The notes beneath the pieces were generated by a model, which was not told the origin of the DNA, did no database searches, and saw nothing but the letters and a program-made list of their open reading frames with translations. The position numbers and the translations under genes are program-made. From contig JBBDQO010000086.1 of the NCBI GenBank assembly GCA_040905925.1, positions 1 through 27,538 of the forward strand: a DNA stretch of 27,538 nucleotides, written 5' to 3'. Below are positions 1 through 7,565 of the stretch, in pieces. Origin of the DNA: JALYNX01 sp040905925 (lineage in GTDB: Bacteria; Actinomycetota; Acidimicrobiia; Spongiisociales; ZC4RG35). Each line of letters opens with the position of its first letter. Within the stretch, counting starts at the first letter, position 1.

Positions 1-984
1 TTGCCACCGCCAGGAATCGGCGCACATCTCGGCGAGATCCCTGGTCGTCTTCCAACCGAGTTCGACCCCGGCTTTGGACACGTTGGCATAGCTGGAGGCA
101 ACGTCGCCGGGCCGGCGGTCGGCGATCTCATAGGGAATCGGCCTCTCCGACTCCTGCTCGTACGTTCTAATCACTTCGAGGACGCTGTGGCCCTCCCCTG
201 TGCCCAGGTTGTAGGTGAATACCCCGCTCTCCTCGCTATGACGATCGAGGGCGCGGACGTGGCCTTCGGCAAGATCGACGACATGGATGAAGTCCCGCAC
301 GCCGGTCCCGTCAGGCGTGGGGTAGTCATCGCCGAAAACACGCACCCTGGGGAGGAGCCCGGCAGCCACCCGGGCCACGTAAGGCATCAGGTTGCTGGGC
401 TCTCCCGCCGGGTCTTCCCCCATCAGCCCTGATGGGTGCGCCCCCACCGGGTTGAAGTACCGGAGCAAGGAGATCGACCAATCCGGATTGGCCCGGTGCA
501 GGTCACGGAGGACCTGCTCCATCATGATCTTGGTCCACCCGTACGGATTGACCGCGATCCCGGTCGGCATCGACTCGAGCAAGGGAAGCTCGACTGGGTC
601 TCCGTATACCGTTGCCGACGAGCTAAAGACCAGACATCTGACGTCGTGTTCGAGCAGGGTCTCGACGAGGGCGATGGTCCCTCCGACGTTGTTGTCGTAA
701 TAGAGGAGGGGCTGCTCGACGGATTCGCCGACTGCCTTGCGAGCCGCAAAATGCAGGCAGGCGTCGAATCCCCGACTCACCACTTTCCTCATCGCATCGT
801 GGTCCCTGATGTCAGCTTTCACGAACTCGGGTTGGGTACCGGCTATCTGGCCGATGCGTGCGATCACCGAGTGATGGGAATTGGACAGGTTGTCGACGAT
901 CACCGGCTCGTGGCCGGCTTCGATGAGGGATATGGCGGTATGGCTGCCGATGAACCCGGCGCCCCCGGTGACTAGTACGCGCAT
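1..984 (-). CDS. galE: UDP-glucose 4-epimerase (3' end cut by window edge)
   Basis: Interconverts UDP-glucose and UDP-galactose in the cytoplasm, supplying galactose for cell-envelope sugars. Read from the minus strand, the ATG at 984 opens MRVLVTGGAGFIGSH, the Rossmann NAD-binding glycine motif of extended short-chain dehydrogenases. Further on come the active-site segment SSSATVYGD and the catalytic YGWTK (YxxxK). The 328 codons in the window nearly reach the usual family length (about 330-340), so only the last few residues are missing. No Shine-Dalgarno sequence is visible; TAACCT lies 6 bases before the ATG, which suggests leaderless translation. The histidine kinase gene ends 26 bases upstream on the same strand. 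The assignment is firm, although related sugar-nucleotide epimerases share this fold. Confidence 0.95.
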   Translation of the reverse strand, partial: MRVLVTGGAGFIGSHTAISLIEAGHEPVIVDNLSNSHHSVIARIGQIAGTQPEFVKADIRDHDAMRKVVSRGFDACLHFAARKAVGESVEQPLLYYDNNVGGTIALVETLLEHDVRCLVFSSSATVYGDPVELPLLESMPTGIAVNPYGWTKIMMEQVLRDLHRANPDWSISLLRYFNPVGAHPSGLMGEDPAGEPSNLMPYVARVAAGLLPRVRVFGDDYPTPDGTGVRDFIHVVDLAEGHVRALDRHSEESGVFTYNLGTGEGHSVLEVIRTYEQESERPIPYEIADRRPGDVASSYANVSKAGVELGWKTTRDLAEMCADSWRWQ

Positions 985-990
985 GACGTG

Positions 991-996
991 AGGTTA
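991..996 (-). promoter_or_regulatory. -10-like hexamer of galE (leaderless spacing)
   Basis: TAACCT on the minus strand ends 6 bases before the galE ATG. A transcript begun at the usual distance from this box would start at or next to the ATG. No Shine-Dalgarno sequence is present. The hexamer is visible; its use as a promoter is inferred. Confidence 0.5.
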
Positions 997-1010
997 GAGG
1001 GGGCCTGGGA

Positions 1011-2108
1011 TCAGGCCGTCGGAACCGAGAGGACGAAGCTCGACCAACCGTCCTCGTAGCGATAGGTGAGGTCGCCTCCCATGAGACGTGCCAGCCGCCG
1101 CGCCACAGTCAGGCCAAGACCAACAGAGTTCGGATGGGCTCCTCGACTCCCCAGTTCGAAGGCTTTGAAGATCCCCTCGACATCAGAGTCGGGAATGGCT
1201 ACTCCGGAGTCCCTGACCTTCACCTCGATCCGATCACCGACTTTGGCCAGTGCCACGCTCACAGTCGGTCCTCCGTGGCGCAGGGCATTGGAGACCAGGT
1301 TCTTCAGGATCTGGCGAGTTCGCCTCGGGTCGGCTCGCACCTGTGACGAGGCATCGAACACCTGGAGGTCGATGGGGTGTTCCTCCACTTCGAGCACCCG
1401 CTCGATCTCCTTGACCACGTCGAACACCTCAGGATGGACACTGACCCCATTCAGGTCGTCCCCATATGCGACCAGGAGATCTTCGATCAGCCACGAGGCG
1501 TCGTCAGCCTGGCGGGCAATCATCTGTGCCATCTCACGGCGATCCTCATCGGTGAACGAGTCGTAGTTGTTGGCGAGCTCCTGACCGAGCCCCAGCATCG
1601 CAGCGATCGGGTTTCTCAACTCGTGGGACACGGTGGCAATGAACTCGTCTTTGGCCTTCTGGGCTTCGATTTTGTCCGTCACGTCGATCAAGGAGCCTTC
1701 GTAGTAGATGACCTCCCCCGCTTCGTCCCGGATGGCTCTCGCCGAGTCTCGGGCCCAAATCGTGGTCCCGTCCGGCCTTCTCAGCTCGATGTCGAAGTCG
1801 TACACGACGCCGGTTGCACCGATCTCCTCGATCCAGCGCAGCCGCCTCTCCGGATTGACGTAGACACTCTCCACTGTCGTCACCTGGCTCTTCAGGTCCT
1901 CCACGGTCTCATATCCGAGGAGAGTTGCCAGTGCCGGGTTGGCTGCCACCAACTCGCCGCTGAGCGCACTGCGATAGAACGCCACCGGCATTCGCTTGAA
2001 GAAGGCGTTCAGTTCACCGACGTCGATGGAGTCGCGGACGATTTCCTCCCTGGACTTGGCCCCGTTGCGAATCTTGGCCTTGTACCCCGGAACGCTATTC
2101 CCATTCAA
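1011..2108 (-). CDS. PAS-domain sensor histidine kinase, cytoplasmic, orphan
   Basis: 365 residues with no transmembrane segment, so a soluble kinase. A PAS domain spans about residues 34-148 and contains LLGYETVEDL and the PAC-like end YYEGSLIDVTD. A HisKA dimerisation domain follows, with phospho-accepting H162 in SHELRNP. The HATPase domain has an N box (NLVSNALRHGG, 270-280), a G1 box beginning D300-SG and a G2 box VGLGLTVARRL (329-339). It should autophosphorylate and pass phosphate to a response regulator, but none is encoded nearby. The start is TTG at 2108 with only a weak purine stretch upstream; no in-frame ATG or GTG comes before residue 40. The signal sensed cannot be read from the sequence. 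Confidence 0.9.
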   Translation of the reverse strand: MNGNSVPGYKAKIRNGAKSREEIVRDSIDVGELNAFFKRMPVAFYRSALSGELVAANPALATLLGYETVEDLKSQVTTVESVYVNPERRLRWIEEIGATGVVYDFDIELRRPDGTTIWARDSARAIRDEAGEVIYYEGSLIDVTDKIEAQKAKDEFIATVSHELRNPIAAMLGLGQELANNYDSFTDEDRREMAQMIARQADDASWLIEDLLVAYGDDLNGVSVHPEVFDVVKEIERVLEVEEHPIDLQVFDASSQVRADPRRTRQILKNLVSNALRHGGPTVSVALAKVGDRIEVKVRDSGVAIPDSDVEGIFKAFELGSRGAHPNSVGLGLTVARRLARLMGGDLTYRYEDGWSSFVLSVPTA

Positions 2109-2166
2109 TCTTCGTCACTGCCGGCGACTTTTCGCAATCGAGATCGAGCCCTGTGGAATGCGCTTG

Positions 2167-2172
2167 TAGCGT
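2167..2172 (+). promoter_or_regulatory. -10-like hexamer of the GMC oxidoreductase gene
   Basis: TAGCGT lies 8 bases before the ATG at 2181, with no Shine-Dalgarno sequence between. The same hexamer precedes add at 6-base spacing. The leaderless reading is inferred. Confidence 0.45.
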
Positions 2173-2180
2173 GAGCCGGC

Positions 2181-3749
2181 ATGCGACAGGTTGTCGACTA
2201 TGTCGTGGTCGGTGCTGGTTCGGCTGGATGTGTGGTTGCCGAGGGGCTGTCAACCCGGCACAGCGTCGCGCTGATCGAAGCCGGTGGCAGCGATCGGGCG
2301 TTTGAGGTGGCGATCCCGGCCGCGTTCTACAAGTTGTTCAAGACCGAGCGCGATTGGGCATACGAGACGGAGCCCGAACCGTCGGGAAACTCGAGGAGGC
2401 TCTTCCTCCCCCGGGGCCGCATGCTCGGCGGCTCGTCGTCGATGAACGCCATGATCTACATGCGGGGACGGGCATCGGACTACGACGGCTGGCAGGAGCG
2501 AGGTGCCAGCGGTTGGGGTTGGGAGAGCGTGCTGCCCGTCTTCAAGAAGATGGAATCGAACAGCCGAGGCGAGTCACCGTTCCACGGGGTGGACGGCCCG
2601 ATTCGTGTCGAGGATCTCCGCAATCCCAACCCCTTCACGAGGCGGTTCGTAGATGCAGCCATGCAATACGGCCTGCCCGCCAACCATGACTTCAACGGCG
2701 CTTCCCAAGAGGGGGTTGGCGTCTTCCAGGTGACCCAGCACCGTGGTCGACGGTGGAGCGCCGCGGATGCCTATCTCCGGCCGGCGATGCGGCGCCCGAC
2801 CCTGAACGTGATCACGGATGCGTTGTGCACCCGGATCGAGGTCGTGAACGGGTCGGCGGTAGCTGTGGAGTATCTAAAGGATGGACGATTGGAGCGCATC
2901 GAGGCTCGCGCCGAGGTGATTCTGAGCGGGGGTGTGTTCGGGTCGGCGCACCTTCTTCAGCTGTCCGGTATCGGAGACCCTGACCAACTCAGAGGGGCAG
3001 GCGTCGATGTCACCGTTCCAAACCGCCATGTCGGCCGTCATCTTCAGGACCACCCGGTGGCGGGGCTCATCCAAACGGCCACGGTGGGCGGCACGCTCGA
3101 CGATGCCGAGTCGATCTCGGAGCTCCTGCGGTGGCTTCTGCTGCGCCGGGGGCGTCTCACGTCAAATGTCGCCGAGGCTGGGGCTTTCGCTCGCTCTTCG
3201 GACCGACTGAGCCACCCCGACCTCCAATTCCATTTCGGCCCCGTCTATTTCGAGGGTCACGGCCTGGTGCCGTTCTCCGGGAATGCGTTCAGTCTCGGCC
3301 CGATCCTGTTGACCCCGGGGAGTGAAGGGTCGGTGCTCCTCACCAGCCAGGACCCCCGCCAGCCACCACGAATAATCGGCAACTACCTGGCCAGGCGTCA
3401 GGATGTGGAAGCCCTGATTCGGGGGGTGACGATGGCTCGGGACATCGTCTCGATGCGGGCGTTTGACGCGGTTCGGGGAGAGGAGATCCTGCCCGGGCCC
3501 ATGGTTCGCGACCACGACGAATTGGAGGATTTCGTCCGGAACCGCTTCGAGCTCCTCTATCACCCGGTGGGGACCTGTCGCATGGGCTCGACCGACCAAG
3601 GGGTCGTCGATTCCGATCTCCGGGTGCACGGGATCTCCTCATTGCGGGTGGCCGACGCCTCCGTCATGCCTCGAATCGTGTCGGGCAACACCAATGCCGC
3701 CACGATGATGATTGGCGCCCGTCTGGTGGAGAAGATCCTGGGTGGCTAG
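2181..3749 (+). CDS. GMC-family FAD-dependent oxidoreductase (choline/alcohol dehydrogenase-like)
   Basis: 522 residues. The N-terminal dinucleotide-binding motif is VVVGAGSAG (8-16). GMC signature 1 covers about 79-104 (GRMLGGSSSMNAMIY and following) and signature 2 is GGVFGSAHLLQLSGIG (250-265). The C-terminal catalytic histidine is in YHPVGTCRMG (H461), with its partner asparagine in SGNTNAAT (503/505). Family members oxidise alcohols such as choline, aliphatic or aromatic alcohols and sugars using FAD. The overall pattern resembles choline dehydrogenase (BetA) most, but substrate cannot be assigned, and no betaine-aldehyde dehydrogenase or choline transporter gene is adjacent. It is transcribed divergently from the histidine kinase. 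Its TAG stop overlaps the rnhB stop on the other strand. Confidence 0.92.
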   Translation: MRQVVDYVVVGAGSAGCVVAEGLSTRHSVALIEAGGSDRAFEVAIPAAFYKLFKTERDWAYETEPEPSGNSRRLFLPRGRMLGGSSSMNAMIYMRGRASDYDGWQERGASGWGWESVLPVFKKMESNSRGESPFHGVDGPIRVEDLRNPNPFTRRFVDAAMQYGLPANHDFNGASQEGVGVFQVTQHRGRRWSAADAYLRPAMRRPTLNVITDALCTRIEVVNGSAVAVEYLKDGRLERIEARAEVILSGGVFGSAHLLQLSGIGDPDQLRGAGVDVTVPNRHVGRHLQDHPVAGLIQTATVGGTLDDAESISELLRWLLLRRGRLTSNVAEAGAFARSSDRLSHPDLQFHFGPVYFEGHGLVPFSGNAFSLGPILLTPGSEGSVLLTSQDPRQPPRIIGNYLARRQDVEALIRGVTMARDIVSMRAFDAVRGEEILPGPMVRDHDELEDFVRNRFELLYHPVGTCRMGSTDQGVVDSDLRVHGISSLRVADASVMPRIVSGNTNAATMMIGARLVEKILGG

Positions 3750-4450
3750 ACCTCGAGCTCGAATGTGAGCTGCGGCATCGGTCGCTGGAAGCGCGCCAGC
3801 CCGTTCCACATCAGGTGATCCATGAACACCCAGGACCGGCGGTGGATCGAGGTGGGCCCCCATGCCTGAAGGGCCGCCTTGTGCACCGGGCACGGGTATC
3901 CCTTGTTGGCTTCGAAGTTGTAACCGGGATAGTTGACAGCCGTCTCTCGCATGATCCGATCCCTGCTGACCTTCGCCAGGATCGAGGCTGCGGCGATCGA
4001 CAACGAGCTGGCATCCCCTCGGACGATTCGTTTCGCTCCTCCGACAAAATCCCAGTTGCCGTCCACCAGCACCTGGTCGGGTTTGACACCCAGCTGATCG
4101 AGGGCGCGGCGGGCGGCCAGACGCTGTGCTTCGGACATCCCCAGCTCGTCACACTCGGCAGGGCTGGCGTGCCCAACGGCCCAGGCGGCGCACCATCCGG
4201 CAATCCGATCGAAGAGGGCCTCGCGTTCGTCCTCGTTGAGCATCTTGGAGTCACGGATCTTGTAAACCCTCGTCGTGGCAGGGACCACCGCGGCGCCGAC
4301 GGTCAGAGGCCCCGCCCATGAGCCACGTCCCACCTCATCGACACCAACCACGATCGGCGCCCCCGCGGCCCACAGTGCCCGCTCCACGTCCAGTCCCGGT
4401 GCCCGTCTTTTCAGGCTCGGCCTCAGCTTGGGCGCGGTGACAATGGTCAT
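3746..4450 (-). CDS. rnhB: Ribonuclease HII
   Basis: Cleaves RNA in RNA-DNA hybrids, including single ribonucleotides left in DNA. From the ATG at 4450 the protein has 234 residues and reaches VGVDEVGRGSWAGPL at about residue 36, with the catalytic Asp-Glu pair at 38-39. Later acidic residues lie in VLVDGNWDF and SLSIAAASILAKVSRD, as expected for type II RNase H. An open frame runs upstream to an ATG at 4594, but that extension would overlap yqgE and is not family-like. The 4450 start has no Shine-Dalgarno sequence; TACTCT lies 9 bases upstream, inside a short hairpin. The gene converges with the GMC oxidoreductase, sharing a CTAG at the two stops. Confidence 0.93.
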   Translation of the reverse strand: MTIVTAPKLRPSLKRRAPGLDVERALWAAGAPIVVGVDEVGRGSWAGPLTVGAAVVPATTRVYKIRDSKMLNEDEREALFDRIAGWCAAWAVGHASPAECDELGMSEAQRLAARRALDQLGVKPDQVLVDGNWDFVGGAKRIVRGDASSLSIAAASILAKVSRDRIMRETAVNYPGYNFEANKGYPCPVHKAALQAWGPTSIHRRSWVFMDHLMWNGLARFQRPMPQLTFELEV

Positions 4451-4455
4451 CCGAT

Positions 4456-4474
4456 GGGGAGAGTAGGTCTCCCC
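4456..4474 (-). promoter_or_regulatory. Perfect 7-bp hairpin before rnhB, overlapping a -10-like hexamer
   Basis: On the minus strand GGGGAGA, a 5-base loop CCTAC, and TCTCCCC end 5 bases before the rnhB ATG. TACTCT (4460-4465) sits inside, 9 bases from the start codon. If the mRNA includes this stem it would cover the usual ribosome-binding position. If transcription starts near the ATG the stem is absent from the mRNA and the DNA palindrome could be a protein site. The role is unknown. Confidence 0.4.
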
Positions 4475-4515
4475 GGCCCGACGCAGCGGTCTTGGTGTCG
4501 TTTGCATGCGGTGGA

Positions 4516-5070
4516 TCAATTCAGCGCAACGTCGTCGGGAAAGGTGGAGACCAGGGAAAGATATCCCTTCTGGCGGCGAAGGACTCTTGCCCATTGGCCG
4601 TCAGGCCGGTCGAACGGGTCATCGGGCGCCGCCTGGACCAAATACCAAGATCCTCCTGCGATCTCGGCTTCGAGCTGGCCGGCGCCCCAGCCCGCATAGC
4701 CGGAATAGATGCGAATCCGGCTCGGATCACCCGGTGGGCTGGTTGAGAGATCGACCAGTGTCACCCCGGGCAGGGGTGTTGGATCGCCGCCTCCTCCCGG
4801 ACCCAATGCGATCGCCAGCTCCGGCTCCACCGGCCCCCCATAGAAGACACGCTGCGGCTCATTTGACTCCGCAAGCCACTCGGGGAGGTGATCGACGACG
4901 AGCTCCGGTGTCGGGCGGTTGAGCACGAGCCCAACGGTGCCCTCGTCGTCGTGTTGGAGCATGAAGATCACCGTCCTCCAGAAGTGAGGATCCATCAGAA
5001 GTGGTGTTGCGACCAGGAGCTTTCCGGCGTGGGTCTCGATCACGCGGTCATCGTGCCATACGTCGGTCAT
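4516..5070 (-). CDS. yqgE: YqgE/AlgH family protein (DUF179)
   Basis: 184 residues of the UPF0301/AlgH family. Recognisable segments are GKLLVATPLLMDPHFWRTV near the N terminus, LQHDDEGTVGLVLNRPT, and VFYGGPVEPE; the last two are hallmark patches. Biochemical function is not established for the family; the Pseudomonas member AlgH was linked to alginate regulation. The start at 5070 is preferred over an upstream ATG at 5094 because its ATGA overlaps the stop of the PDZ protein gene, implying coupled translation. rnhB follows 65 bases downstream on the same strand. Confidence 0.9.
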   Translation of the reverse strand: MTDVWHDDRVIETHAGKLLVATPLLMDPHFWRTVIFMLQHDDEGTVGLVLNRPTPELVVDHLPEWLAESNEPQRVFYGGPVEPELAIALGPGGGGDPTPLPGVTLVDLSTSPPGDPSRIRIYSGYAGWGAGQLEAEIAGGSWYLVQAAPDDPFDRPDGQWARVLRRQKGYLSLVSTFPDDVALN

Positions 5071-5390
5071 TGCCGCATTACTGATCTCCCGCAAGTCGAA
5101 TGGGCGGATATCGACTGCTCGCTCAAAGCCTGTCTCAGATGCTCCGAATCGGCGGTCGCTTTCCCGTTGAGGGCAACGATGACATCCCCCGCTTCGAGCA
5201 CCCCGTCGGCAGCGGTGTCCTCCACGACTTCGCTCACCTCGACGCCCTGTGGTTCGCCGATGAAGAACGAACAGGCGACCGGGAGCTCGAGCACGTCCCC
5301 GACGTCAGGCAGGGCGCTTCGCTCCGGCGGCGCCGTGGCGCAGGCACTCATCAGGCTGGCGATGAGCGTCAGCAGAAGGGCTCTTGACAC
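5067..5390 (-). CDS. Small PDZ-domain probable lipoprotein
   Basis: 107 residues from a GTG at 5390. The N terminus VSRALLLTLIASLMSACAT looks like a lipoprotein signal with the modified cysteine at 17; methionine at the -3 position makes the lipobox imperfect. The rest is one PDZ-like domain with VSEVVEDTAADGVLEAGDVI and VALNGK, the peptide-groove pattern seen in HtrA and RseP-type proteins. There is no protease domain, so it could act as a peptide-binding adaptor on the outer face of the membrane (inference). TACGCT lies 6 bases before the GTG, supporting this start; longer frames upstream would run into the add promoter. Its stop overlaps the yqgE start (ATGA). Confidence 0.7.
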   Translation of the reverse strand: MSRALLLTLIASLMSACATAPPERSALPDVGDVLELPVACSFFIGEPQGVEVSEVVEDTAADGVLEAGDVIVALNGKATADSEHLRQALSEQSISAHSTCGRSVMRQ

Positions 5391-5396
5391 GGCGAC

Positions 5397-5437
5397 AGCG
5401 TACCGGCGGCATGGTTGATAGCCCTTCTGACTAGCGT
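5397..5437. promoter_or_regulatory. Divergent promoter region between the PDZ lipoprotein gene and add
   Basis: Two -10-like hexamers face away from each other. TACGCT on the minus strand (5397-5402) is 6 bases before the GTG at 5390. TAGCGT on the plus strand (5432-5437) is 6 bases before the ATG at 5444. The hexamers are only 29 bases apart, so the two -35 regions must overlap and the promoters may compete. Neither gene has a Shine-Dalgarno sequence. Confidence 0.5.
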
Positions 5438-5443
5438 GTCGAT

Positions 5444-6511
5444 ATGCCGTTTCCGTCGGTGCTTCTCCACGACCATCTTGATGGTGGGCTGCGGCCACAA
5501 ACCGTTTTGGAACTGGCTGAGGAGCACGAACGTCCCGGTCTCCCATCAGACACCGCGCAAGGGCTCGCAGCTTGGTTCGACCAGTCCGATTCCGGCTCGC
5601 TGGCGAAGTATCTGGAGGCGTTCACCCACACCATCGGTGTCATGCAACATGCGGAGGCGATCGAACGGGTCGCCTACGAGGCTGCCCTCGATCTCAGCGC
5701 CGACGGTGTCGTTTACGCCGGGATTCGGTTCTGCCCGGCGTTGCACACTGTTGGGGGAATCAACCCGCGACGGGCGGTCGAGGCTGCCGCCTCCGGCCTG
5801 GCAAACGGCGCACGGGAAACCGGTCTCCGCTGGGGGATCATCGTCGACGCTCTCAGAGACCGTGACGACAGTCTCGAGATGGCCCGACTCGCCGCGGAAA
5901 TCCGACATCTCGGAGTCGTGGGGTTCGACCTGGCGGGGCCGGAGGCGGGACATCCACCCCAGGATCACCTCGCCGCATTCCGCCTGGCCCGAGCCCAAGG
6001 TCTGCGTCTGACCATCCACGCCGGAGAGCACGCCGGTCGGGACGGGGTCGCCTTCATGGCAGCTGCGATGGATCTCTGTGGTGCCGAGCGTCTGGGCCAC
6101 GGTGTCGAGTTGATCAATGATTGCTTGGTGCGTGATGGCGAGATCGTGGAGCTGGGCCGGGTAGCCCGACGAATCCGGGAGCGCCGGATTGCGCTGGAGA
6201 TGTGCCCGGCATCGAATCTCGCCACCGGCGGCCTCGAGCCGGAGGCCCACCCGGTTGGGGCCCTGTACCGCGCCGGCTTCAATGTCACGCTGAGCACCGA
6301 CAACCGCCTGATGAGCACGATCGCCATGTCCGACGAGTTCGACTTCGTCAGCAAATACCACGGGTTCGAGACGGTCGATCTTGCCCGAACCACATGGCGG
6401 AGCCTCGATGCGGCCTTCTGTCCCTGGGAGACCAAGGTCGAGTTGTGGGAGGACGTGATCGCCCCGGCCTACGCCGCCGGCGGGGCCGACCTCGAGTTGG
6501 CTTGGCGATGA
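5444..6511 (+). CDS. add: Adenosine deaminase
   Basis: Deaminates adenosine (and deoxyadenosine) to inosine for purine salvage. 355 residues, normal for the family. Zinc ligands are seen in LLHDHLDGG (H9 and H11), in LTIHAGEHAG (H192, catalytic E195) and D286 in LSTDNRLMS. The catalytic histidine is in RLGHGVEL (H219). The Asn after the zinc Asp (STDN rather than STDD) is, to my knowledge, common in actinobacterial forms. The ATG has no Shine-Dalgarno sequence and has TAGCGT 6 bases upstream. Its TGA overlaps the ATG of tdh, so the two are co-translated. The hpt gene further along provides the next salvage step for hypoxanthine. Confidence 0.95.
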   Translation: MPFPSVLLHDHLDGGLRPQTVLELAEEHERPGLPSDTAQGLAAWFDQSDSGSLAKYLEAFTHTIGVMQHAEAIERVAYEAALDLSADGVVYAGIRFCPALHTVGGINPRRAVEAAASGLANGARETGLRWGIIVDALRDRDDSLEMARLAAEIRHLGVVGFDLAGPEAGHPPQDHLAAFRLARAQGLRLTIHAGEHAGRDGVAFMAAAMDLCGAERLGHGVELINDCLVRDGEIVELGRVARRIRERRIALEMCPASNLATGGLEPEAHPVGALYRAGFNVTLSTDNRLMSTIAMSDEFDFVSKYHGFETVDLARTTWRSLDAAFCPWETKVELWEDVIAPAYAAGGADLELAWR

Positions 6512-7542
6512 GAGCGCTGGTCAAGCACTCTGATGAGACCGGGCTCCGGCTCGACGAGGTCGAGATTCCGCGTGTCGGTGCCGACGACGTGCTGGTCAAG
6601 GTGCACACCACCGGTATCTGCGGCACCGACCTCCACATCTACAACTGGGACGATTGGGCCCAGGCCACCATCCCGGCTCCGATGACGGTTGGACACGAGT
6701 TCGCCGGTGAGATCGTCGAACTCGGCTCGAACGTCTCCGGATTCGAGGTCGGTGAGGTCGTCGGCGCCGAGGGTCACGTCGTCTGCAACATGTGTCGCAA
6801 TTGTCTGGCGGGCCGGCGGCATCTGTGTCATGACGCGCGCGGCATCGGTGTCAATCTCCCGGGAGCATTCGCCGACTACGTCGTGCTCCCCAAAAGCAAC
6901 ATCTGGCGACACATACCGGGGATCGGCTTCGATATCGCCGCCATCTTCGACCCGTTCGGGAACGCGGTCCACACCGCCCTCGAGTTTCCGGTACTCGGTG
7001 AAGACGTGTTGATCACCGGAGCGGGCCCGATCGGGCTCATGGCCTCTGCCGTGGTGGCCCAGGCCGGGGCGCGCAACGTGGTGATCACCGACGTCAACCC
7101 CTACCGGTTGGAGCTCGCCAAGCGGATGGGAGCCACCAGGGCCGTGGACGTGCGGTTCGAGGACCTCCAAGATGTGCAGGACGAATTGGGGATGACGGAG
7201 GGATTCGACGTCGCCCTCGAGATGTCAGGGACATCGGCAGCTCTCGACGACATCTTGCAGAATACGATCCACGGGGCCAATGTCGCCCTCCTCGGCATCC
7301 CCTCCGACCCGTTCCCCATCGACTGGAGCATCGTCATCTTCAACATGCTCAACCTGAAAGGGATCTACGGGCGTGAGATGTTCGAGACCTGGTACAAGAT
7401 GAACGTCCTCATCGGCTCGGGGCTGGACATCTCCCCGGTGATAACCCATCGTTTCGGGGTCGACGACTTCGAGACCGCCTTTGACGTCGCAGCCTCCCAC
7501 GAGTCGGGCAAGGTGTTGATCAACTGGGTGGGGTCGGGCTGA
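6508..7542 (+). CDS. tdh: L-threonine 3-dehydrogenase
   Basis: Zinc- and NAD-dependent medium-chain dehydrogenase oxidising L-threonine to 2-amino-3-ketobutyrate. 344 residues against 341 in E. coli, with long matching stretches. Catalytic zinc ligands are C38 in TGICGTDLHIYNW and H63-E64 in VGHEFAGE. The structural zinc cysteines are 93, 96, 99 and 107 (CNMCRNCLAGRRHLC). The NAD motif is ITGAGPIGLM. The specificity segment GIYGREMFETWYKM is almost unchanged from E. coli. The start is fixed by the ATGA overlap with add; a longer open frame beginning at 6202 is only an out-of-frame read through add. The usual partner, 2-amino-3-ketobutyrate CoA ligase (kbl), is not next to it. Confidence 0.96.
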   Translation: MRALVKHSDETGLRLDEVEIPRVGADDVLVKVHTTGICGTDLHIYNWDDWAQATIPAPMTVGHEFAGEIVELGSNVSGFEVGEVVGAEGHVVCNMCRNCLAGRRHLCHDARGIGVNLPGAFADYVVLPKSNIWRHIPGIGFDIAAIFDPFGNAVHTALEFPVLGEDVLITGAGPIGLMASAVVAQAGARNVVITDVNPYRLELAKRMGATRAVDVRFEDLQDVQDELGMTEGFDVALEMSGTSAALDDILQNTIHGANVALLGIPSDPFPIDWSIVIFNMLNLKGIYGREMFETWYKMNVLIGSGLDISPVITHRFGVDDFETAFDVAASHESGKVLINWVGSG

Positions 7543-7565
7543 CCAATCCCGAGGTTTGGAGTCCC

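Noticed and set aside
2181..3749. A secondary-metabolite or choline-betaine cluster around the GMC oxidoreductase
   Set aside because: Its neighbours are a histidine kinase and rnhB; no aldehyde dehydrogenase, transporter or biosynthetic gene is present.
6202..6507. N-terminal extension of tdh by about 100 residues
   Set aside because: This part is an out-of-frame read of add; the ATGA overlap at 6508 gives the normal Tdh N terminus.
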